A stretch of DNA of 8,836 nucleotides, from contig DHVL01000050.1 in NCBI GenBank assembly GCA_002412645.1, positions 12,202-21,037 of the forward strand. Reading direction: 5' to 3'. Origin of the DNA: Candidatus Dojkabacteria bacterium UBA5209. GTDB taxonomy: Bacteria > Patescibacteriota > Dojkabacteria > SC72. Below, one piece after another: positions 1 through 5,615 of this stretch. Under the pieces are notes generated by a model. The model did no database searches. It was not told the origin of the DNA and worked only from the letters and a program-made list of their open reading frames with translations. The translations under genes and the position numbers were made by a program. Each line of letters starts with the position of its first letter. Positions within the stretch are counted from its first letter, which is position 1.

Positions 1-656
1 TTAAAATATTAGCAATATGGAGTTTCTCTACATTCGCTGGACTCTCATCATCACTCATTAGAGCTTCTACAATGAGTAGTATTCATCTCTTTGCATTACT
101 TTTGGGTAGAGATATACCAAAAGGTGTACTGATAATATTCTGTATTACTGTATTAGTATTAATTAATCCATTCATAATACATGATATTGGATTCTTACTC
201 TCATCTAGTGCAACAGTGGGCTTAATATTTTTTCCTAAGTGTTTTAATGTAAAAAATAGTTGGGTAAAAGACTCTTTGCTGCCTACAATTACATGTACGA
301 TATTTACATTACCAGTAGTAATATATTTTTTTAACAAGGTCTCCTTAATTTCTGTATTAAGTAATCTTGTAGCAGGGCCAATAGTGCAAAGTACCGTTGG
401 GTGGGGAATATTTGTGGTACTGTTAAATACCATAAGTAAGATATTCCAACCTCTTTTCTTTGTACCTTTTGTACAACTTAATTTGTTTAAATATGTAGTA
501 GAGATATCCTCTGTAATACAGCCAATACAGTTTGATTTTGATTCAAAGATATTAGTATTAGTAATACTCGTATGTATATTTACCTTCTGTTTGTTAAAAT
601 ATCCAATATCTAATGAAAATTACTACCTTAAAAAAGCTAAATCTCTCCTTAATTAG
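1..656 (+). CDS. comEC: ComEC/Rec2 competence channel, membrane (Competence domain) part, 5' end outside window
   Basis: Inner-membrane channel protein that in natural transformation carries single-stranded DNA into the cytoplasm. The reading frame (codons starting at base 3) is open to the window edge, so the gene begins upstream; the ATG at 72 is internal. Family marks of the Competence domain are seen: an LIRAS-TM stretch before it, GRDIP, then NPFIIHDIGFLLSS (the usual nP-x-d-xGFqLS block), and later SNLVAGPIV, which matches the conserved asparagine-proline membrane segment. About five or six hydrophobic segments follow one another, ending in a helix near the stop. Canonical ComEC continues into a metallo-beta-lactamase domain in the same chain. 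Here that domain lies in the next frame, starting 44 nt before this stop. The frame runs through A6 at 630-635 just before it ends; loss of one A would fuse the two. It is either a true split gene, a slippage site or a sequence error. The family assignment is secure. Confidence 0.85.
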   Translation, partial: KILAIWSFSTFAGLSSSLIRASTMSSIHLFALLLGRDIPKGVLIIFCITVLVLINPFIIHDIGFLLSSSATVGLIFFPKCFNVKNSWVKDSLLPTITCTIFTLPVVIYFFNKVSLISVLSNLVAGPIVQSTVGWGIFVVLLNTISKIFQPLFFVPFVQLNLFKYVVEISSVIQPIQFDFDSKILVLVILVCIFTFCLLKYPISNENYYLKKAKSLLN

Positions 657-1455
657 CATATTACAGTTTTCACTTTGGGTAATCATATTTCTTGTATATC
701 TACTTAGTGTAAAGCCTTCAGATATAGTTGTATTTTTAAACGTTGGACAGGGAGACGCAATATTAATTCAAAAAGGAGAGATACAATTACTTGTAGATGG
801 TGGTAATGGTAAAGAAATTCTTTATGAATTACCTAAATATATGCCTTTCTATGACAGGCATATCGAATATTTACTACTTACGCACCCTCATGATGACCAT
901 TTGGTAGGTTTACTTCATGTATTGGAAAGCTATGATATAGGAGAGATCCTTTACTACCCTGTCTGCTACGAAAACAACAACTATGAGACCCTACTATCAA
1001 ACTCTACAAAGAAAAGAGGGGTCAGTGCTGGAGACACTATAAGTCTAGATTCTTTGGAGATAGATATAATATGGCCTAGAGAAGGGGACTCAACTGCTGA
1101 AAATTGTATTAAGTCTTGGAATGGTAATATAAACAACGATTCTTTAGTATTACAATTTGAATATCTAAACAAAAAATTCATACTAATGGGTGATGCAGAG
1201 AAGGAGGTAGAATCTATTCTGATTTCAGAGGGAGTAGTAAGTGGTAAATATGACATCTTGAAAGCAGGGCACCACTGCTCAAAAACCTCAAATAGTGAAA
1301 CCTTCTTAAAAGTCATTACTCCTGGCTATGCCATATGTTCATGTGGAGAAGGGAATAAGTTTGGACATCCAAGTAGTGAAACTTTAAATATCTTCGACTC
1401 CCTTGCTGTTCAATACTTGGTAACATATGAGCAGGGAAACATACAGATTAAGTAG
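613..1455 (+). CDS. comEC: ComEC C-terminal metallo-beta-lactamase domain as a separate 280-aa ORF
   Basis: Matches the C-terminal metallo-hydrolase domain of ComEC, thought to lie outside the membrane and to degrade or process the non-transported DNA strand. Residues about 14-32 form one membrane helix, then VGQGDA (44-49), the metal-binding THPHDDH (90-96), MGD (192-194), GHHCSKTS (219-226; usual family form GHHGSKTS) and FGHP (250-253). The domain looks complete to its C-terminus. The linker helix before VGQGDA is what normally joins it to the Competence domain, so nothing is missing at the junction. The ATG at 613 lies inside the end of the upstream frame and has no Shine-Dalgarno sequence. 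Independent translation would need coupling to the upstream gene or ribosome slippage at A6 (630-635), where both frames read Leu-Lys-Lys. Stop is TAG. A stand-alone ComEC-like hydrolase is the alternative reading. Confidence 0.85.
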   Translation: MKITTLKKLNLSLISILQFSLWVIIFLVYLLSVKPSDIVVFLNVGQGDAILIQKGEIQLLVDGGNGKEILYELPKYMPFYDRHIEYLLLTHPHDDHLVGLLHVLESYDIGEILYYPVCYENNNYETLLSNSTKKRGVSAGDTISLDSLEIDIIWPREGDSTAENCIKSWNGNINNDSLVLQFEYLNKKFILMGDAEKEVESILISEGVVSGKYDILKAGHHCSKTSNSETFLKVITPGYAICSCGEGNKFGHPSSETLNIFDSLAVQYLVTYEQGNIQIK

Positions 1456-1459
1456 TGGA

Positions 1460-1470
1460 TATGATAAAAT
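1460..1470 (+). promoter_or_regulatory. Candidate -10 region for the tRNA-Arg block
   Basis: TATGAT (1460-1465) runs into TAAAAT (1465-1470), 11-17 bases before the first tRNA nucleotide. Either hexamer matches TATAAT at five of six positions and would start transcription 5-10 nt before the tRNA, leaving a short 5' leader for RNase P. No convincing -35 box is seen. Confidence 0.4.
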
Positions 1471-1481
1471 TAGGAGGTAAT

Positions 1482-1555
1482 GTACTCGTAGCTCAATTGG
1501 ATAGAGCATTGGTTTGCGGAACCAAAGGTTGACAGTTCGATTCTGTCCGAGTACG
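1482..1555 (+). tRNA. tRNA-Arg, anticodon GCG
   Basis: A full cloverleaf can be drawn by hand. The acceptor stem is 1482-1488 with 1548-1554 (7 bp) and the discriminator is G1555. D stem GCTC/GAGC is 1491-1494 with 1504-1507. The anticodon stem is 1509-1513 with 1521-1525, with loop TTGCGGA (1514-1520) and anticodon GCG (1516-1518). The T stem is 1531-1535 with 1543-1547, with loop TTCGATT. GCG reads arginine codons CGC and CGU. The D loop has A after GG (A20) and the anticodon has C35, both known arginine identity elements. CCA is not encoded. Most bacteria read these codons with an ACG (inosine) tRNA, so a G34 version is a small departure. It is closely similar to the tRNA-Arg 69 nt downstream, with compensatory changes in the stems, which suggests tandem duplication. 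Confidence 0.95.
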
Positions 1556-1557
1556 CA

Positions 1558-1577
1558 CAGTAGACTAGGGTCTACTG
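1558..1577 (+). other. Hairpin between the two tRNA-Arg genes
   Basis: Perfect 8-bp inverted repeat CAGTAGAC (1558-1565) and GTCTACTG (1570-1577) around the loop TAGG, starting two bases after the first tRNA. No T-run follows, so it is not a standard intrinsic terminator. It could be a processing or stability element for the tRNA precursor. The remaining spacer to 1624 shows no gene; ACATAAAT just before the second tRNA is at best a weak -10. Confidence 0.5.
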
Positions 1578-1624
1578 AAAGACTTTAGTAGGGGGTTAAA
1601 TTAATAGGCCTGGGACATAAATGT

Positions 1625-1698
<74 letters not shown>

Positions 1699-1707
1699 TT
1701 TTTGTAG

Positions 1708-1713
1708 TATACT
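1708..1713 (+). promoter_or_regulatory. Candidate -10 box of argS
   Basis: TATACT (five of six matches to TATAAT) lies between the tRNA-Arg(TCG) and argS. It would start transcription at about 1720, only about four bases before the ATG at 1724. No Shine-Dalgarno sequence is present, in keeping with a nearly leaderless mRNA. Transcripts from the tRNA promoter could also read through. Confidence 0.45.
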
Positions 1714-1723
1714 TTTTAAATAT

Positions 1724-3505
1724 ATGATTAAAGTAAAAGAAGAGATATCAAAAGAGCTTTTATCAATACTTAAGCAATTAGGCTCATCGAAAGAGGATGT
1801 AATAGTTGAGTTGCCTCAAGATACTAAACATGGGGATCTAACTTCTAATGTGGCAATGCAAATATCTAAAGAGTTGGGTATATCTCCAAGAGAGATAGCA
1901 GAAAAGATAGTAGAGAGATTTCCTCGAGTTGAATATTTAGAGAAAATAGAGGTAGCAGGTCCTGGCTTTCTTAACTTCTACCTTTCAAATGAGTACCTTC
2001 TAAAGATTCTTAAGGAGACATTAGAAGAGAAAACTTTCGAATTGGATATAAACAGGGGGAAGAAATATATGATTGAATATACAGACCCTAATCCATTTAA
2101 AATACTTCACATCGGTCATCTGTATACGAATATGGTAGGAGAGTCTTTTGCAAGGCTTCAAGAGGCTCTAGGAGCCCAGGTGTATAGGGCTAACTACCAA
2201 GGTGATGTAGGTTTGCATGTCGCAAAGACAATGTATGGCTTAGAACTTCTTTTTAAAGAAGAAGGTATCTCCTTTAATGATTTTAAGCAAAGAGATTTAG
2301 TAGAAAGAGTAGAGTATTTAGGCAAGGCATATATGCTTGGATTCAATAGATATGATGATTTGAAAGAAGAAGAGGCAATCTCAAGAGTAAAAGATATCAA
2401 TTACTACATATTTTCAATATATATACCCTCTTTAGAAAAAAGAGAGAACTTCTCACAGTTTGAAGAGATTGGTATGAAAGAATGGTATATGGAAGGAAAG
2501 GAGTGGTGTTTAGAGTATTTTGAAAGGATATACAAAAGAACAGGTAGTAAGTTTGATAACTACTACCTTGAGAGTGAAATGGCTAACAAAGGATTAGACT
2601 TAGTTAAAAACAACACAGCACCTAATGGGAAAGCTATTTTCCAAGAAGATGAGGGCTCTATAATTTACAGAGGTGATGAATCTAAGGGTCTACATACCCG
2701 AGTTTTTATCAACAGAGAAGGTCTTCCAACATACGAGGCAAAAGAGCTAGCTCTGGCGTTTAAGAAGTTTGAGGATATTGATTTGGATGAGTCAGCAATG
2801 ATAACGGCGGATGAGCAAAGTGGGTACTTCAAAGTGGTTTTAGACTCCCTCTCGCAGTTGGACCCAGAGATTGCCAGCAAGTCAAAACACTTCTCTCATG
2901 GTATGGTAAAGTTGCCAGGTTCAGAAAAAATGTCTAGTAGAAAGGGGAAGATAATTGGAGGGGAATGGTTGTTAGATGAGACTCAAAAGAGAGTATTTGC
3001 TACTATGAAATCAACTAAGGATTGGTCAGATGAAGATGTGAATCAAATTAGTGACAAAATTGCAGTTGCAGCTATTAAGTATGCTTTCTTAAAAGTTTCT
3101 GTTGGGAAAGATGTAATATTTGATTTTGATAAATCTATTAGCTTTAATGGTGATACAGGTCCATATCTGCTCTATGTATATGCTAGGTGTAGATCTATTC
3201 TTGAAGGTCGAGAATATAGTTCCTCTCAGGATGACCGGAAGATTGAGAATGCCGATGTTAAGGACTTAATTAGGGGAATTGGCAGGTACAAGGATACCCT
3301 GCTAATATCTTCTCTTTACTACTCTCCAAACATACTTTGTTCATATCTGTTCGATTTGGGTCAAACATTTAATACTTTTTATCAAAATGTAAGAGTATTA
3401 GAATCAGAAGAGAAGGAATTCTTACTCTCTGTAGTTGATGCTACCTCTAAAGTAATGAAACATGGTCTCTCTGTTTTAGGTATAGATGTTGTTGAGAGAA
3501 TGTAA
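1724..3505 (+). CDS. argS: Arginyl-tRNA synthetase (class I)
   Basis: Charges tRNA-Arg with arginine using ATP in the cytoplasm. The protein is 593 aa, close to the usual 550-600. Order of parts: N-terminal Add1-type domain (about 1-95, with HGDLTSNVA at 36-44), Rossmann catalytic core starting at EYTDPNPFKILHIGH with the HIGH signature at 129-132, an insertion region around 185-275, the second class I signature as KMSSRKG (402-408), then the DALR anticodon-binding domain (about 475-593), opening with NGDTGPYLLYVYARCR and ending LGIDVVERM as is typical of the family. The frame can be extended to a GTG at 1694, but that lies inside the tRNA; the ATG at 1724 gives the normal N-terminus and fits the -10 box at 1708. 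The two tRNA-Arg genes immediately upstream are its own substrates. Stop is TAA. Confidence 0.97.
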   Translation: MIKVKEEISKELLSILKQLGSSKEDVIVELPQDTKHGDLTSNVAMQISKELGISPREIAEKIVERFPRVEYLEKIEVAGPGFLNFYLSNEYLLKILKETLEEKTFELDINRGKKYMIEYTDPNPFKILHIGHLYTNMVGESFARLQEALGAQVYRANYQGDVGLHVAKTMYGLELLFKEEGISFNDFKQRDLVERVEYLGKAYMLGFNRYDDLKEEEAISRVKDINYYIFSIYIPSLEKRENFSQFEEIGMKEWYMEGKEWCLEYFERIYKRTGSKFDNYYLESEMANKGLDLVKNNTAPNGKAIFQEDEGSIIYRGDESKGLHTRVFINREGLPTYEAKELALAFKKFEDIDLDESAMITADEQSGYFKVVLDSLSQLDPEIASKSKHFSHGMVKLPGSEKMSSRKGKIIGGEWLLDETQKRVFATMKSTKDWSDEDVNQISDKIAVAAIKYAFLKVSVGKDVIFDFDKSISFNGDTGPYLLYVYARCRSILEGREYSSSQDDRKIENADVKDLIRGIGRYKDTLLISSLYYSPNILCSYLFDLGQTFNTFYQNVRVLESEEKEFLLSVVDATSKVMKHGLSVLGIDVVERM

Positions 3506-3524
3506 TTAATTTCTCACTCTTTTT
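3493..3524 (+). terminator. Weak candidate terminator after argS
   Basis: TGAGAGA (3493-3499) can pair with TTTCTCA (3510-3516), 7 bp including one G-T pair, around a 10-base loop that holds the argS stop codon. CTC and then five T (3520-3524) follow. The stem is short and weak, and the next ATG is at 3529, so read-through into the DUF1232 gene is possible. Confidence 0.35.
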
Positions 3525-3528
3525 ATAT

Positions 3529-3708
3529 ATGTTTTTCAAAAAATATTGGATATTTTTTATCGCTATTTTCTACATACTTCTTCCTACAGATCTAATACCA
3601 GATGTAATACCTATTTTAGGAGGAATAGATGATTCGCTAATTGTTATCTTGGGGTTAATAAAAAGATATGTAGATTACAGAAAAGAGCCAAAAAGTAACG
3701 GAGTGTAG
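3529..3708 (+). CDS. 59-aa DUF1232 (YkvA-like) membrane protein overlapping a tRNA gene
   Basis: A short gene starting at ATG 3529 and ending with TAG at 3706-3708. The translation shows a hydrophobic start (WIFFIAIFYILL, residues 7-18), then PTDLIPD (19-25), P28 and GGIDD (31-35), followed by a second hydrophobic segment and a basic tail. The block P-x-DLIPD-x-IP-x-LG-x-x-DD is the signature of the DUF1232 family, small membrane proteins of unknown function that often consist of little more than this core. The start lies 23 bases after the argS stop with no Shine-Dalgarno sequence; the AGGAGG at 3619 is internal. The last ten bases overlap tRNA-Pro on the same strand, and the stop codon is tRNA positions 8-10, so RNase P processing would cut the stop codon off the message. 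The coding call is supported by the intact family motif. Confidence 0.8.
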   Translation: MFFKKYWIFFIAIFYILLPTDLIPDVIPILGGIDDSLIVILGLIKRYVDYRKEPKSNGV

Positions 3709-3772
3709 TTCAGATGGCTAGAACGCTACGTTCGGGACGTAGAGGTCACCTGTTCGAGTCAGGTCACTCCGA
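3699..3772 (+). tRNA. tRNA-Pro, anticodon CGG
   Basis: Full cloverleaf. The acceptor stem CGGAGTG/CACTCCG is 3699-3705 with 3765-3771 and the discriminator is A3772. The D stem GTTC/GAAC is 3708-3711 with 3721-3724. The anticodon stem CTACG/CGTAG is 3726-3730 with 3738-3742, with loop TTCGGGA (3731-3737) and anticodon CGG (3733-3735). The T stem ACCTG/CAGGT is 3748-3752 with 3760-3764, with loop TTCGAGT. It reads the proline codon CCG. C1-G72, A73, G35, G36 and G37 agree with known bacterial proline identity. CCA is not encoded. Its 5' end lies within the upstream DUF1232 gene, and the sigma factor ATG is ten bases after its 3' end, so it is probably cut out of a longer transcript. Confidence 0.96.
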
Positions 3773-3782
3773 TTGAATATAT

Positions 3783-4376
3783 ATGAGAAATATCAAAAAG
3801 AAAACAAAAGAAGATCTTTCAGATATTGAGATTGTAAATCTTCTTAAAGAGGATATAGATATGTATGCCGTACTGATTGAAAGGTATGAGAAGCAGTTAA
3901 TGGTATATATAAGAAGAATACTCTTTGTTTCAGTAGAGGATGCAGAAGACATACTACAAGAGATCTTTATTAAGGTATATAGAAATATGAATAGCTATAA
4001 CCCTAAATATAAATTCTCTAGTTGGATATACAGAATTGCTCACAATGAAGCAGTCTCATATTTAAGATCCAAGAAGAGAAAACAGCTCTCAAAGAATGTT
4101 AGTAGTGTTGAAGATGATATATTTGATAAGATACCTTCAGATATTGATATAGAGGGAGAATATATTAAAAAAGATAGTATAAAGACAGTGGCACAAGCAT
4201 TGAAGAACTTAGATTCTAAATATAGGGAGGTATTAATACTGAGATTCTTTGAAGAAAAGGAATATAATGAGATATCAGAGATACTACATATACCTAGTGG
4301 TACTGTAGCATCATTAATAAACAGGGGTAAAGAAAAGCTTAAAATATTAATGGAAAAAGATGGGAGAAATATCTAA
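3783..4376 (+). CDS. RNA polymerase sigma factor, ECF/sigma-70 family
   Basis: A 197-aa alternative sigma factor with the two-domain layout of the ECF (group 4) class. Region 2 spans about residues 28-98, with the core-binding and -10 recognition helices in DAEDILQEIFIKVYRNMNSY and FSSWIYRIAHNEAVSYLR. An acidic linker (about 105-132) follows. Region 4 spans about 136-188, with LDSKYREVLILRFFEEKEY and a helix-turn-helix ending in PSGTVASLINRGKEKL. No region 1 or 3 is visible. The ATG is ten bases after tRNA-Pro with no Shine-Dalgarno sequence and no clear promoter of its own, so the message may come from the tRNA transcript. The 3' end overlaps the next membrane-protein gene by 17 nt, the usual arrangement of a sigma and anti-sigma pair. 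The target promoter is unknown. Stop is TAA. Confidence 0.93.
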   Translation: MRNIKKKTKEDLSDIEIVNLLKEDIDMYAVLIERYEKQLMVYIRRILFVSVEDAEDILQEIFIKVYRNMNSYNPKYKFSSWIYRIAHNEAVSYLRSKKRKQLSKNVSSVEDDIFDKIPSDIDIEGEYIKKDSIKTVAQALKNLDSKYREVLILRFFEEKEYNEISEILHIPSGTVASLINRGKEKLKILMEKDGRNI

Positions 4377-5085
4377 AGAGGTATTAAAAAAGATAAAGAA
4401 GGAAGAGATAAAGCCAGTAAGTAGGCTGTCCTTTCTTCTTAAGAATTCTTTCCTTTGGACTTTGTTTGGTATTAGTATCATTTTTGGATCAATAGGGTTT
4501 TCAATTGTTCTCTTTATGCTCGAAAGAACAGATATCTCTACATATCTCTCATCAGTTAATTCCCCTATTAAACTAATTTTGATATCAATACCATTGCTTT
4601 GGGTATTCTTAACAGTTCTTTCATTAATACTTGGGTATATTAATTTTAGAAATACACAGAGAGGATACAGATTTGAATTTATCAAAGTATTTCTACTAAA
4701 CATACTCTCTGTAATACTGCTAGGATCATTGCTACATCTAGTAGGAGGTTCCCTTGTATTTAATACTCTCTTTGAAAGAAATATACCATTCTATACACAG
4801 GTAGCAGATAGCAGATATGCAGTATGGAATAGGCCAGAGGAGGGATTCCTAGCAGGTAAGATAGTGAGAATAGAGAAGGTAGGTGAAAGTATGCTAGTCC
4901 TTTCTCTAGATGATGATGAGTATACAGTACTTTATGAGCAAGCGCGTATAAGGCCGCTGGCAAATATAGAGATTGGTGAGATTATAAAGATAAGAGGAAA
5001 GCTAGTAGAGGAGAACTCTTTCGAAGCATTCGACATCATGCCTTGGGATGGTCGTGGACGTCATATGCAAGAAATTCAAAAATAA
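4360..5085 (+). CDS. Three-helix membrane protein with a C-terminal OB-like domain; possible anti-sigma factor
   Basis: I do not recognise a named family with certainty. The 241-aa product starts with a short basic cytoplasmic segment (1-28, rich in Lys and Glu). Three membrane helices follow at about 31-53, 71-93 and 108-134; the basic loop at about 95-107 indicates N-in and C-out topology. The exposed C-terminal part (about 160-230) has a beta-rich pattern (AGKIVRIEK, MLVLSLDDDEYTVL, IGEIIKIRGKLVE) like an OB-fold; this is inferred from the pattern only. The start codon lies inside the sigma gene (17-nt overlap, different frame), so translation is probably coupled. Position directly after an ECF sigma gene, a short cytoplasmic N-terminus and a large external domain fit a membrane anti-sigma regulator, but no zinc-binding HxxxCxxC anti-sigma motif is present, so the role is inference. 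Stop is TAA. Confidence 0.75.
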   Translation: MGEISKEVLKKIKKEEIKPVSRLSFLLKNSFLWTLFGISIIFGSIGFSIVLFMLERTDISTYLSSVNSPIKLILISIPLLWVFLTVLSLILGYINFRNTQRGYRFEFIKVFLLNILSVILLGSLLHLVGGSLVFNTLFERNIPFYTQVADSRYAVWNRPEEGFLAGKIVRIEKVGESMLVLSLDDDEYTVLYEQARIRPLANIEIGEIIKIRGKLVEENSFEAFDIMPWDGRGRHMQEIQK

Positions 5086-5097
5086 TTCGTAATACAT

Positions 5098-5131
5098 AAT
5101 AGAGAGGTAAAACTCTTCTATTTAATTTTTT
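5098..5131 (+). terminator. Hairpin plus T-run between the membrane protein and the secreted protein
   Basis: AATAGAGAG (5098-5106) pairs with CTCTTCTATT (5113-5122) with one bulged T, around the loop GTAAAA. TAA and then six T (5126-5131) follow. It could end or attenuate the sigma operon. TTTAAT (5121-5126) within it is a candidate -10 for the next gene, leaving a leader of about 11 nt. Confidence 0.45.
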
Positions 5132-5143
5132 ATCCACCTTAGC

Positions 5144-5527
5144 ATGAAATACAAGCTACTAGCTTTAGGTGTTATTGGTATAGCATCTGCAAGTATACTA
5201 GGTTTTCTAGCATCCGATGCAAGTGCATACAGAGGAGACTACACCCAAGTAGGACCTAATCACACTGAAGAGAGGCATGCTCAAATGCAAGAAGTCATGG
5301 AAACCAAGGATTATGAAACTTGGAAAGAAATGATGACAGAGGATGGAAGGACTCCAGGAGTATTAAGAAAGATTGATACACAGGAGAAATTCGAAGCCTT
5401 TGTTCAAGCAAGAGAGATGGCTTTAGAGGGTGATACTGAGGGCGCTAATGAGATTAGAGAATCTCTAGGAATGGGCCAAGGTCAAGGAAATGGGGGAATG
5501 CGTGGTAATGGAAATTGTAATAGATAG
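5144..5527 (+). CDS. Small exported protein with Gly/Gln/Asn-rich tail, function unknown
   Basis: A 127-aa protein with a clear Sec signal peptide: MKYK, then a hydrophobic core (residues 5-23), then SDASA with predicted cleavage after Ala28. The mature part of about 99 aa is predicted helical and charged. It has His/Met/Glu-rich NHTEERHAQMQEVM (39-52), a YETWKEMM stretch and a helix around FEAFVQAREMALEGD. It ends with a flexible tail rich in Gly, Gln, Met and Asn and a single Cys near the end. I recall similar small secreted proteins in CPR genomes (YEAWKxxM-like motif, Gly-rich tail), but cannot name a function. Its place after an ECF sigma gene and a membrane protein suggests a target or sensor of that system, like periplasmic stress proteins beside their regulators elsewhere; this is inference. 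Metal binding through His/Met is possible. No Shine-Dalgarno sequence precedes the ATG. Stop is TAG. Confidence 0.8.
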   Translation: MKYKLLALGVIGIASASILGFLASDASAYRGDYTQVGPNHTEERHAQMQEVMETKDYETWKEMMTEDGRTPGVLRKIDTQEKFEAFVQAREMALEGDTEGANEIRESLGMGQGQGNGGMRGNGNCNR

Positions 5528-5542
5528 AGACTCGCCTATCTA
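5521..5542 (+). other. Hairpin over the stop codon of the secreted-protein gene
   Basis: Perfect 7-bp inverted repeat TAGATAG (5521-5527) and CTATCTA (5536-5542) around an 8-base loop. It covers the stop codon and lies six bases before the main terminator stem, so the transcript ends in two tandem hairpins. It may protect the mRNA 3' end. Confidence 0.45.
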
Positions 5543-5548
5543 GAAGTT

Positions 5549-5578
5549 AAGCTCTCCTTTAGGGAGAGCTTTTCTTTT
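5549..5578 (+). terminator. Strong intrinsic terminator between convergent genes
   Basis: AAGCTCTCC (5549-5557) pairs perfectly with GGAGAGCTT (5563-5571) over 9 bp around a 5-base loop. A T-rich run (TTTTCTTTT within 5570-5578) follows on the plus strand. It ends the sigma/secreted-protein block. On the minus strand only two T follow the stem, so it would be a weak terminator for rlmN. Confidence 0.85.
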
Positions 5579-5615
5579 ATCTACAAGGAACTTTAAGTCG
5601 GACTTGTCACTCTCT

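Noticed and set aside
72..74. ATG at 72 as the real start of the ComEC gene
   Set aside because: The frame is open to the window edge and the residues before it (ending LIRAST) match the family, so the gene starts upstream.
981..1316. Minus-strand open frame over the ComEC hydrolase
   Set aside because: No family motifs; it mirrors a well-supported plus-strand gene. The same holds for the minus-strand frames over argS, the membrane protein and RuBisCO and the plus-strand frame inside rlmN.
1472..1490. Perfect AGGAGGT followed by ATG, a three-codon mini-ORF running into tRNA-Arg
   Set aside because: Spacing to the ATG is only one base and the ORF stops inside the tRNA; most likely chance.
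3619..3639. AGGAGG with a well-spaced ATG inside the DUF1232 gene
   Set aside because: The resulting frame stops after three codons; the DUF1232 motif lies in the other frame.
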